Assembly (NCBI GenBank): GCA_902767015.1
Contig: CACXFV010000018.1
Location: 1 to 51,753 of the forward strand
DNA length: 51,753 nt
From: an uncultured Lachnospiraceae bacterium
GTDB taxonomy: Bacteria; Bacillota; Clostridia; Lachnospirales; Lachnospiraceae
Reading direction: 5' to 3'
A program made the translations under genes and the position numbers. The notes beneath the pieces are model-generated. The model was not told the origin of the DNA. It saw nothing but the letters and a program-made list of their open reading frames with translations, and ran no database searches. Each line of letters opens with the position of its first letter. Position 1 is the stretch's first letter. Positions 44,414-51,753 of this stretch are shown piece after piece.

Positions 44414-46779
44414 GAAAAGGAATGTTTATCAGTGACCGCTATGAGGTGATTGATAAGATTGGCTCAGGCGGAATGTCTGATGTATATAAGACAAAGGATC
44501 ACAAATTAAACAGATTTGTGGCGATAAAGGTGTTAAAGTCTGAGTTTAGCGAGGACAAGAGCTTTGTCACAAAGTTCAAGGTAGAAGCACAGTCAGCGGC
44601 AGGACTTTCCCATCCGAACATTGTCAATGTATTTGACGTAGGTGAGGAGCAGGGGATTCATTACATAGTAATGGAGCTGATTGAGGGAATTACCCTTAAA
44701 AAATATATTGAGAGAAAAGGCAGACTTTCAACGAAGGAAGCTGTGAGTATCCTGATACAGGTCTCACAGGGAATTGAGGCTGCGCATAATAACCATATTA
44801 TACACAGAGATATCAAACCACAGAATATCATTATTTCCAAAGAGGGAAAGGTCAAAGTGACAGATTTTGGTATTGCAAGGGCAGCATCTGCTAATACCAT
44901 CAGTTCCAATGCCATGGGCTCTGTGCACTATATTTCACCGGAGCAGGCAAAGGGTGGTTTCATCGATGAGAAGAGTGATATCTATTCCCTTGGCATCACA
45001 TTGTATGAGATGGTAACAGGCAGAGTGCCATTTGAGGGAGATTCCACAGTTGCCATTGCATTGCAGCATGTTCAGAATGAGCTTCCGTCGCCGAAGATTC
45101 TGGCACCGGAGTTACCGGTCAGTGTTGAAAAAATTATAGAAAAGTGTACACAGAAGAAACCGGACAGACGATATCTGAAAGTGTCTTCGCTGATTGCAGA
45201 TCTGAAGCATTCGCTGATTGCACCGGATGAGGATTTTGTAAAGATTGTCAGTGGTGTTGATGAAAAGGCAGTCACAAGGATGATATCGGATGAGGAGGTA
45301 TCGAGAATCCGTAAGGAATCAGGATTTGAAAAGCCGGAGTTAGATATTCCGGTCATTGGCAAGGACAATGAGCTTGTAGAGGAAGAGGAGGAAGACGAGG
45401 TAGAAGATGACCTTGAAGATTATGATGATGAGACCAATCCTAAGCTCGACAAGATTATTGCCATAGGCGGTATTGTGACAGCACTGGTGATATTAGTGAT
45501 TGTCGCCTTTCTGATTATCACCATAGCAGGAAAGGGATGTTCCGGAAGTAGGGGATCATCGCATTCTTCGGTGGACAGTGAAGAGGGAGAGACCCTCGAT
45601 GCGAATCATACCAAGGTACCGGAGTTAGAGGGAATCCCACAGGAAGAGGCAATCGAAAAGCTTAAGAATGCAACACTCGGATACAAGATTGAGCAGGAGT
45701 ATGATAATAAAGTAACAGAAGGTTATGTCATCAGCGCCTCAAAGGAAGCCGGTGAGATTGTTGAGATTAATACGACGATTACATTGGTAGTCAGCAGAGG
45801 CGGAAAGCCATTCGAGATTCCGGATGTAGTAGGAAAATCAAAAGAAGAAGCAAGGAAGATATTAAAGGATTTAGGTGTTAATGTAAAGATAGAATATGCG
45901 GCAAATGATACCGTTCCAATTGATCAGGTCATTAAGACAGAGCCTACGGCGCCGAGCCAGCTGCGGTATGGCGATGATATTACCATCTACGTAAGCTCCG
46001 GAACAGATGCCACTTATGTCACGGTTCCTAAGCTGATTGAGCTGTCACAGGATGCGGCGAAGGCATCCTTAGATGCCCAGGGCTTGAAGTTGGGCGAAGT
46101 GCTTGAAGAGTACAGTGAGACTGTTCCAAAGGGTAAGGTATGTAAGCAGGATTTGGAGCCTAACAGCAAAACCGTACAGGGAACAGAGGTCAATATATGG
46201 CTGAGTAAAGGACCGGAGGAGAAGCCGAAGGTGCCTAATCTGGTAGGAAAGACAGAGGCACAGGCAAAGCAGGCATTGGGAGAGATTGGCCTTGAGGCGG
46301 GAACCATTAGCACAGAATACAGTGATTCCGTGCCAAAGGGCACTGTTATCAGACAGGCAACGGCTGTGGATACACTTGTCAACAAAGGAACAAAGATTAA
46401 TTTTACCGTCAGCAATGGTCCGGAGCCTACGACGACACAGAGGGTTACCGAAACCACTACACAGGAGCCGACCACAGAGCCGCCGACAACGCAGGCAGCA
46501 AGAAAGAGCGTCAATGTCGAGATACAGAAGACTTTGTTAGGAGATATTCCGGAGGACAGAGTTGATGACAATGTATATATCATTATTAGTATTGAGGGAA
46601 GTCAGGTAGCATCAATAGACGCCGGAAAGTACAGCTCACTTCCGAATATGCTCAGCAGACGATTTACCGTTGACAGCTCTTATGAGGTGGGAACGGCAGC
46701 CGAGGTAGATATTGTGCTCGGCAGCAGTGCAGAGGACAGAATAGGACTTTACAGCAGCGATAAGTACAAAGTTGAATGA
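44407..46779 (+). CDS. prkC: PASTA-domain serine/threonine kinase (PrkC/StkP type)
   Basis: Senses muropeptides or lipid II outside and phosphorylates cytoplasmic targets. The kinase domain (1-275) has a Gly-rich loop (IGSGGMSDVYK), HRDIKPQN (H133, D135), DFGIARA and a GSVHYISPEQ activation segment. An acidic juxtamembrane part is followed by a membrane helix (about 350-374). Four extracellular PASTA domains follow (about 397-460, 461-530, 531-600, 601-675). A Thr/Pro-rich linker and a further roughly 95-residue C-terminal domain of unknown function complete the 790 residues. The stp overlap couples the pair. Confidence 0.95.
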   Translation: MLRKGMFISDRYEVIDKIGSGGMSDVYKTKDHKLNRFVAIKVLKSEFSEDKSFVTKFKVEAQSAAGLSHPNIVNVFDVGEEQGIHYIVMELIEGITLKKYIERKGRLSTKEAVSILIQVSQGIEAAHNNHIIHRDIKPQNIIISKEGKVKVTDFGIARAASANTISSNAMGSVHYISPEQAKGGFIDEKSDIYSLGITLYEMVTGRVPFEGDSTVAIALQHVQNELPSPKILAPELPVSVEKIIEKCTQKKPDRRYLKVSSLIADLKHSLIAPDEDFVKIVSGVDEKAVTRMISDEEVSRIRKESGFEKPELDIPVIGKDNELVEEEEEDEVEDDLEDYDDETNPKLDKIIAIGGIVTALVILVIVAFLIITIAGKGCSGSRGSSHSSVDSEEGETLDANHTKVPELEGIPQEEAIEKLKNATLGYKIEQEYDNKVTEGYVISASKEAGEIVEINTTITLVVSRGGKPFEIPDVVGKSKEEARKILKDLGVNVKIEYAANDTVPIDQVIKTEPTAPSQLRYGDDITIYVSSGTDATYVTVPKLIELSQDAAKASLDAQGLKLGEVLEEYSETVPKGKVCKQDLEPNSKTVQGTEVNIWLSKGPEEKPKVPNLVGKTEAQAKQALGEIGLEAGTISTEYSDSVPKGTVIRQATAVDTLVNKGTKINFTVSNGPEPTTTQRVTETTTQEPTTEPPTTQAARKSVNVEIQKTLLGDIPEDRVDDNVYIIISIEGSQVASIDAGKYSSLPNMLSRRFTVDSSYEVGTAAEVDIVLGSSAEDRIGLYSSDKYKVE

Positions 46780-46788
46780 GGCACAGGT

Positions 46789-47673
46789 ATGCAGGGAAAG
46801 ATTGTGAAAGGAATTGCAGGCTTCTACTATGTGCATGTAGTAAATCATGGTGTTTATGAGTGCAAGGCGAAGGGGATTTTCAGAAACAGAAATATCAAAC
46901 CTTTAGTTGGTGATAACGTAGAGATTCAGTTGCTTGATGAGCAGAATAAGCTTGGCAGTATTACTGACATAAAAGAGAGGCAGAATGAATTAATCAGACC
47001 TGCGGTGGCAAATATTAATCAGGCATTAGTGGTATTTGCCATAGCAGAGCCTATGCCGAATCTGAATCTGCTCGACAGATTTCTTGTCATGATGGAAAAA
47101 AATAATATAGACACCGTTATCTGTTTTAATAAGACAGATTTGGCGGAGGAAGAAAAGTTGCTGCAGATAAAGGATATCTATGTGAAAGCCGACTATCATG
47201 TCATTTTTACTTCTGCCATCGCCGGAATAGGAATGGAAGAGTTAAAGAGAATCATTGATGGGAAGACGACGGCATTTGCAGGACCATCGGGAGTGGGGAA
47301 GTCCTCCATTCTCAATGCCCTGATGCCACAGGCAAATTCCAAAACCGGCAGCATAAGCGAAAAAATAAAGCGTGGGAAGCATACCACAAGACACACGGAA
47401 ATCTTCCATCTGCATGAAGATACCTATATTATGGACACACCGGGGTTCAGTTCATTATATGTGAATGATTTTGAAAAAGAAGAATTACAGTATTATTTCA
47501 GGGAATTTAAAGAACATATCAACCAGTGCAGGTTCATAGGCTGTGCCCATGAAAATGAACCGGACTGCGCCATAAAAGAATGTGTCAGCAATGAACTCAT
47601 CAGTGCATCGAGGTATGGAAACTATGTATTGCTCTATGATGAGATAAAAGAAAAAAAGAAGAGAATGAAGTGA
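46789..47673 (+). CDS. rsgA: Ribosome small-subunit GTPase RsgA
   Basis: A circularly permuted GTPase assisting 30S maturation. Order is an N-terminal OB fold (1-68), then the G4 FNKTDLAEE motif, P-loop GPSGVGKSS (165-173), TTRHTEIF and DTPGFSSL. The C-terminal zinc finger has C at CRFIGCAH, CAIKECV. The 294-residue length is typical. It begins nine bases after the kinase stop, with GGCACAGG upstream. Gene order prkC-rsgA-rpe-thiN is conserved in Firmicutes. Confidence 0.97.
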   Translation: MQGKIVKGIAGFYYVHVVNHGVYECKAKGIFRNRNIKPLVGDNVEIQLLDEQNKLGSITDIKERQNELIRPAVANINQALVVFAIAEPMPNLNLLDRFLVMMEKNNIDTVICFNKTDLAEEEKLLQIKDIYVKADYHVIFTSAIAGIGMEELKRIIDGKTTAFAGPSGVGKSSILNALMPQANSKTGSISEKIKRGKHTTRHTEIFHLHEDTYIMDTPGFSSLYVNDFEKEELQYYFREFKEHINQCRFIGCAHENEPDCAIKECVSNELISASRYGNYVLLYDEIKEKKKRMK

Positions 47674-47679
47674 TAAGAT

Positions 47680-48339
47680 ATGAGTAGTAGAACTGTGGAA
47701 CTGGCACCATCGATTTTGTCAGCAGATTTTTCCATATTAGGTGAGGAAATCAGAAAAGTAGACAGGGCAGGAGCGGACTATATTCACATTGATGTAATGG
47801 ACGGAATATTTGTTCCCAGTATTTCCTTTGGATTTCCTGTGATTTCTTCTGTCAGAAAGGTGACGGATAAGCCTTTTGATGTTCATCTTATGATAGATGA
47901 ACCGGTAAGATATATAGATGAGTTTGTCAAAGCAGGTGCCGATATCATCTCCGTGCACTGTGAGAGCTGCCGGCATCTCAACAGGACATTGCAGACCATT
48001 CGGGAAAAGGGAGTAAAGGCAGGGGTGGTTCTCAATCCTGCCACGCCACTGGAGGCACTTACCTACGTGCTGGAGGATGTGGATATGGTATTGCTGATGA
48101 GCGTCAACCCAGGCTTTGGCGGTCAGAAATATATTCCCAATACCACAGAAAAAATTATGAGGCTGCGGGAGATAATTGACAGAAGAGGCTTGCGGACTAA
48201 GATAGAAATTGATGGCGGAATTAACCTCACGAATGCAAGAGAGATTGCTGATGCCGGAGCAGATGTGCTTGTGGCAGGCTCCGCCGTATTTCATGGCGAC
48301 AGTGAGAAGAACGTAAAAGCGTTGAAAGAAGTGCTTTAA
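47680..48339 (+). CDS. rpe: Ribulose-phosphate 3-epimerase
   Basis: Interconverts ribulose 5-phosphate and xylulose 5-phosphate in the pentose phosphate pathway. The 219-residue TIM barrel has APSILSADFS, IHIDVMDGIFVPSISFG, VHLMIDEP, SVNPGFGGQKYI and EIDGGINL; the metal-binding His and Asp residues are in the HID, HLM and DGG motifs. It begins six bases after the rsgA stop. A hairpin follows at 48376. Confidence 0.97.
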   Translation: MSSRTVELAPSILSADFSILGEEIRKVDRAGADYIHIDVMDGIFVPSISFGFPVISSVRKVTDKPFDVHLMIDEPVRYIDEFVKAGADIISVHCESCRHLNRTLQTIREKGVKAGVVLNPATPLEALTYVLEDVDMVLLMSVNPGFGGQKYIPNTTEKIMRLREIIDRRGLRTKIEIDGGINLTNAREIADAGADVLVAGSAVFHGDSEKNVKALKEVL

Positions 48340-48375
48340 ATGCGAATGTCATTTTTTAAAATACAAAAGATATCG

Positions 48376-48400
48376 TTTGTATATGATTTTTATATACAAA
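48376..48400 (+). other. A+T-rich hairpin between rpe and thiN
   Basis: TTTGTATAT pairs perfectly with ATATACAAA around a seven-base T-rich loop. It lies 19 bases before thiN. There is no TPP riboswitch signature here. It may modestly separate the rpe and thiN messages. Confidence 0.4.
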
Positions 48401-48418
48401 TCTAAGGAGAGAGGGAAG

Positions 48419-49084
48419 ATGAAGCATACTTTAATCATATCAGGAGGACATATTAATCTGGAATTTGCCGGAAATTATATGAAGCAGAATGAATTTAACC
48501 GGGTGATAGCGGTAGATGGAGGTTTACTGGCAGCAGACCGGCTTGGTGTTGTGCCGGATTGTATTGTAGGCGATTTTGATACAGTCAGTCCGCTGTTGCT
48601 TTATAAGTATGAGCAGATGGACAATGTTACCATAAAGCGGTACAGACCTGAGAAGGATTACTCAGATACCTATATTGCCATGAAAGCAGCGATAGAGGAG
48701 GAGAGTTTAAGTGTGCACATTATCGGAGCATTGGGAGGAAGATTTGACCACTCACTGGCAAATGTGCAATTGCTTCAGTATGCACTCAATCATGGAATTG
48801 AGAGCATATTGGTCAGTGAGAAGAATCGAATCAGACTTTTAGGCGATAAGAGACAGAATATTATATTAGAAAAGCGGAATTCACCATATAAATATGTATC
48901 ATTGCTGCCATTCACGGATAAGGTAAGCAGTGTGACGACAATGGGAATGAAATATAACATAAACAATCATGATTTTTATATCAACAAGGAAATCAGTTTG
49001 GGTATCAGTAATGAGATACTGGACGAGGTGGCGGAAATACGCATAGCAGGCGGACAGTTGCTGTTAGTGGAATCAAATGATTAA
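48419..49084 (+). CDS. thiN: Thiamine pyrophosphokinase
   Basis: Transfers pyrophosphate from ATP to thiamine to make TPP. The 221-residue protein has AVDGGLLAADRLGVVPD, VGDFDTVS, EKDYSDTYIAMKAAI and GALGGRFDHSLANVQLL, the substrate and magnesium loops. I chose the ATG at 48419 behind AGGAGAGAGGG; the in-frame ATG at 48377 starts inside the hairpin and lacks such a site. It is the last gene of the long run before convergent ychF. Confidence 0.95.
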   Translation: MKHTLIISGGHINLEFAGNYMKQNEFNRVIAVDGGLLAADRLGVVPDCIVGDFDTVSPLLLYKYEQMDNVTIKRYRPEKDYSDTYIAMKAAIEEESLSVHIIGALGGRFDHSLANVQLLQYALNHGIESILVSEKNRIRLLGDKRQNIILEKRNSPYKYVSLLPFTDKVSSVTTMGMKYNINNHDFYINKEISLGISNEILDEVAEIRIAGGQLLLVESND

Positions 49085-49104
49085 TGGATGACATATCGTT
49101 ATTA

Positions 49105-49147
49105 TCCACAGATGTCCTCCGTCTGTACCCGGCAGACATCTGTGGGA
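49105..49147. terminator. Hairpin between convergent thiN and ychF
   Basis: TCCACAGATGTC pairs perfectly with GACATCTGTGGA around an 18-base loop. Neither side has a strong T-tract, but its place between convergent genes fits a shared terminator. Confidence 0.5.
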
Positions 49148-49171
49148 TATATATCATGATGAGAATCAGCA

Positions 49172-50269
49172 TCAGACGTTAAACCGGAACAGTATAACAT
49201 CGCCGTCCTTCACCACGTACTCTTTTCCTTCAAGACGCACCAGCCCTTTATCCTTAGCAGCAGAGTAGGAGCCACAATCCAGTAAATCCTGATAATTGAC
49301 AACCTCCGCACGGATAAAGCCACGTTCAAAGTCACTGTGAATTTTGCCGGCAGCCCCCGGAGCCTTCGTTCCATTTTTGATGGTCCATGCCCTTGTCTCC
49401 TGCTTTCCAGAGGTAAGATAACTGATCAGTCCTAAAAGCCGGTAGCTTGCCTTGATTAATTTATCAAGACCGGATTCAGATAACCCTAACTCTTCAAGGA
49501 ACATTGTCTTGTCCTCCTCGTCAAGTTCGGAAATCTCCTGTTCAATCTGAGCGGAGATAACAAATACTTCAAAGCCCTCCTGTGTGGCAAATTCACGCAC
49601 CTTTTTCACATTCTCATTAGAGGCACCGTCGTCCGCCAGGTCATCTTCGGATACATTTGCCGCAAAAATAACCGGCTTGTAAGTGAGAAGATTGTAGGAG
49701 GTGAGAAGAGCAAGTTCGTCTTCATCGGAAGTCTCGAAGCTCTTAGCCAGCCGTCCCTCCTCAAGATGCGCCTTGATTCTCTCTAATAGCGCCAGCTCTT
49801 TTGCCAGAGCCTTATCATTTCTTGCACCCTTGGAGGTTTTAGCAATTCGCCTCTCTAAAATTTCAATATCAGATAAAATTAATTCAAAATTAATCGTTTC
49901 AATATCTCTCATTGGGTCAACGCTTCCGTCAACATGGATGACATTGGTGTCCTCAAAGCATCTGACCACATGAACAATCGCATCCACCTCGCGGATATTA
50001 GAGAGAAACTGGTTGCCAAGTCCCTCGCCTTTGGAAGCCCCCTTTACGAGTCCTGCAATATCCACAAATTCAATAACTGCAGGTGTGATTTTTTCTGAAT
50101 CATAAAGAGCAGCAAGCTTATCCAGACGTTCGTCAGGAACCGCAACGACGCCGACATTCGGATCAATGGTACAGAAAGGATAATTGGCAGATTCTGCACC
50201 TGCTTTCGTAAGAGAGTTAAAAAGTGTACTTTTTCCGACATTCGGAAGACCAACAATACCTAATTTCAT
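49172..50269 (-). CDS. ychF: Ribosome-associated ATPase YchF (OLA1 family)
   Basis: An Obg-family nucleotidase that binds the 50S subunit and prefers ATP. The 365-residue chain has [11 protein letters not shown] (P-loop), [20 protein letters not shown] and a non-canonical G4, FAANVSEDD, in place of NKxD, as expected for ATP use. A coiled coil lies at about 135-200 and the C-terminal TGS domain at about 280-365 ([15 protein letters not shown]). AAAGGAG precedes the ATG. It is transcribed alone, with its own promoter at 50340. Confidence 0.97.
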   Translation of the reverse strand: MKLGIVGLPNVGKSTLFNSLTKAGAESANYPFCTIDPNVGVVAVPDERLDKLAALYDSEKITPAVIEFVDIAGLVKGASKGEGLGNQFLSNIREVDAIVHVVRCFEDTNVIHVDGSVDPMRDIETINFELILSDIEILERRIAKTSKGARNDKALAKELALLERIKAHLEEGRLAKSFETSDEDELALLTSYNLLTYKPVIFAANVSEDDLADDGASNENVKKVREFATQEGFEVFVISAQIEQEISELDEEDKTMFLEELGLSESGLDKLIKASYRLLGLISYLTSGKQETRAWTIKNGTKAPGAAGKIHSDFERGFIRAEVVNYQDLLDCGSYSAAKDKGLVRLEGKEYVVKDGDVILFRFNV

Positions 50270-50339
50270 AATACTTCAAATCTCCTTTATTGATGGGCTT
50301 TTCTTTTCTCTTCACAGAAAAGAGTCCCTATGACATAAC

Positions 50340-50369
50340 AGTATACCACAGAATACATTCTTTCTTCAA
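50340..50369 (-). promoter_or_regulatory. ychF promoter
   Basis: On the minus strand, TTGAAG (50364-50369) and TATACT (50340-50345) are 18 bases apart. The leader of about 65 bases contains a CTTTTCT/AGAAAAG hairpin. Confidence 0.5.
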
Positions 50370-50453
50370 TCACAAATTAAATAATTTAGTTTCCCATAAA
50401 TCTGCAAGGTCACTAAACGGTAACAATTGGCTTAATTAGTGCATAGTTACACC

Positions 50454-50480
50454 TTGACATTTATTTCAAATAATTATAAC
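50454..50480 (+). promoter_or_regulatory. Probable lgt promoter
   Basis: Perfect TTGACA (50454-50459) with TATAAC (50475-50480), spaced 15 bases, slightly short. It gives a leader of about 60 bases. Confidence 0.45.
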
Positions 50481-50546
50481 ATGACTAAAGAGTGTTGCTA
50501 CAATATTACAAAATTACAAGATATAGGAATGAGAAAGGATTTATTT

Positions 50547-51431
50547 ATGTTAGCGGACGTGAGTATAAGATTTGTCAATCTTGGAATTGAAATAGAGAAC
50601 CTGGGAAAGAATATTTCGGTCTTTGGCTTTGAGATTGCCTATTATGGAATTGTCATCGCTTTGGGGATGCTGATTGCTCTGAGTCTTGTTTTTCATGAGG
50701 TCAGGGTAACAGGGCAGAATACAGACAATTATTATGATTTGTCAATTTTTATTATTCTATTTGGAATTATAGGAGCAAGAATCTATTATGTCATATTTGA
50801 GTGGAGTGAGTATAAGGACGATATCAGACAGGTGTTCAATATCAGAAATGGGGGACTTGCCATCTATGGAGGCATCATCGCAGGAATTATAACAGCCTAT
50901 ATTTATTCTATAATTAAAAAACTGTCTTTTCCACAGATACTTGACACTGCTGTACTGGGGCTGTTAGTGGGACAGATTATGGGAAGATGGGGAAATTTCT
51001 TTAACAGAGAGGCATTTGGCGGATATACGGATAATTTATTTGCCATGCAGATTAAGCTGGATGAGGTAGGAGGAGTCATCACCAGACAGCTAAGTGACCA
51101 TATCAAGGTAGTAGACGGAATACAGTATATTCAGGTACATCCTACTTTTTTATATGAATCTGTCTGGAATCTTTTGATACTTGCCGGTTTATTATTATAT
51201 AAGAAGCATAAAAAGTTTCATGGTGAGTTAATCTGTCTGTACATGGTTTTCTACGGAATCGGACGGTTTCTGATTGAGAGTTTAAGGACAGACCAGTTAA
51301 AGTTGCCGGTAATCAATGTGGCAGTATCACAGGTGGTTTCCGTGATGATGATTTTATTGGGGGCGGGAATCATCGGGTATCAGAGAATTGTTAAGGTAAA
51401 GAGGGAGAGAGAAAAGGTAGAAGAAGGATAA
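50547..51431 (+). CDS. lgt: Prolipoprotein diacylglyceryl transferase
   Basis: Attaches diacylglycerol to the lipobox cysteine of lipoproteins, such as the sugar-binding protein in this window. The 294-residue membrane enzyme has about seven helices, the signature GRWGNFFNREAFGG and HPTFLYESVWNL, both known active regions. I chose the ATG at 50547, seven bases after AAAGGA; upstream in-frame ATGs (50529 and 50439) are less well placed. C-terminal residues are Lys/Arg/Glu-rich. Confidence 0.93.
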   Translation: MLADVSIRFVNLGIEIENLGKNISVFGFEIAYYGIVIALGMLIALSLVFHEVRVTGQNTDNYYDLSIFIILFGIIGARIYYVIFEWSEYKDDIRQVFNIRNGGLAIYGGIIAGIITAYIYSIIKKLSFPQILDTAVLGLLVGQIMGRWGNFFNREAFGGYTDNLFAMQIKLDEVGGVITRQLSDHIKVVDGIQYIQVHPTFLYESVWNLLILAGLLLYKKHKKFHGELICLYMVFYGIGRFLIESLRTDQLKLPVINVAVSQVVSVMMILLGAGIIGYQRIVKVKREREKVEEG

Positions 51432-51566
51432 AGGAAACAGACAGGAGAATAAAAAGAAAAGCAGAAGACAAGCAAAAAAATAGAAGATAAGCAGAAAAAT
51501 TCAGGAGAAAAAGTAGAAGAGAAGAGTACAAGAGTAGGAGTAGAAGATATACTGAGGTTAGATAAA
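51432..51566 (+). other. Purine-rich spacer before the regulator gene
   Basis: About 135 bases consisting almost entirely of A and G, with few C or T. One frame is open from about 51450 into the regulator start and would read Lys/Glu-rich, but lacks an ATG, GTG or TTG. I see no promoter or terminator in it. Confidence 0.4.
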
Positions 51567-51753
51567 ATGAAGATAGCAATTTGTGATGATAATCCCATTA
51601 TTGTAGAGGAATTGCATAGAAAACTGGATAAGATCATACAGAAAATGAAGATGAATGCCGTCATAGCTGATTTTACTGATGCAGAGGACTTGTTGTATGA
51701 GATAGAGACGACAGGGATATTTGATATCATTTTTTTGGATATCGAAATCGGGA
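51567..51753 (+). CDS. Response regulator receiver domain, probably LytTR type (partial)
   Basis: The first 62 codons of a two-component response regulator, cut by the window end. The acidic pair in MKIAICDDNPII and FDIIFLDIEIG, containing the phospho-acceptor aspartate, are clear receiver motifs. Wording such as FLDIEI and a short ICDDN start is typical of AgrA/LytTR-type regulators, but the output domain is outside the window. GAGG lies upstream of the ATG. Confidence 0.85.
   Translation, partial: MKIAICDDNPIIVEELHRKLDKIIQKMKMNAVIADFTDAEDLLYEIETTGIFDIIFLDIEIG

Noticed and set aside
48340..48418. TPP riboswitch before thiN
   Set aside because: The spacer is only 79 bases and lacks the conserved CTGAGA and ACCTGATCTGG-like blocks; only a simple hairpin is present.

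Overview
This window reads as a chromosomal segment of a low-GC, Gram-positive Clostridia species, most likely a Lachnospiraceae relative. Supporting signs are A+T-rich intergenic DNA, AAAGGA/AGGAGG ribosome-binding sites, several TTG/GTG starts, meso-diaminopimelate-type wall genes, a CotF-like protein, a PASTA kinase/PP2C pair and the order priA-def-fmt-rsmB-rlmN-stp-prkC-rsgA-rpe-thiN. No rRNA, tRNA, CRISPR array, prophage or transposase gene was seen.

Layout. 1-1300: sparse DNA with a promoter, a decayed exported-protein gene and a strong terminator. 1340-3603: two minus-strand genes, a degenerate GGDEF-EAL protein and a small membrane protein whose 3' end runs into a palindromic, MITE-like element. 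3862-5424: tgt and yajC. 5484-9363: an FMN riboswitch with its terminator, then ribD-ribE-ribBA-ribH, a complete riboflavin set. 9510-13194: a membrane/spermidine-synthase gene broken by an amber codon, then minus-strand CotF-like and rsmF-like genes. 13379-18317: an SH3/NlpC hydrolase, rpsO, pnp and a eukaryotic-type hisA. 18358-23588: a maltodextrin-type ABC uptake operon without an ATPase gene, followed by malQ. 23652-28269: two adjacent dynamin-like GTPases and a TepA/ClpP-like protease. 28394-39445: uppP, ftsK/spoIIIE, fhs, dapF, murE, folD, priA. 39476-49084: def, fmt, a five-hairpin spacer, rsmB, rlmN, stp, prkC, rsgA, rpe, thiN. The end holds ychF (minus), lgt and the start of a response regulator.

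How they fit together. Translation start and fidelity (def, fmt, rsmB, rsmF, rlmN, rsgA, tgt, rpsO, ychF) and one-carbon supply (fhs, folD, feeding fmt) are linked by gene order. Wall synthesis (dapF, murE, uppP, NlpC hydrolase) is paired with wall sensing (stp/prkC). The riboflavin operon is probably feedback-controlled by FMN. The sugar operon has its own operator-like palindrome and an internal hairpin/terminator pair that would favour the binding protein over the permeases.

Most unusual items: the 180-bp three-armed palindromic element (3027-3206) with candidate target duplication; the five-hairpin array (40951-41146); a dispersed 39-bp repeat upstream of unrelated genes; the tandem dynamins; the yeast-HIS6-like hisA; and the amber-interrupted synthase gene. 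All functional names come from motif recognition alone; no database search was run.
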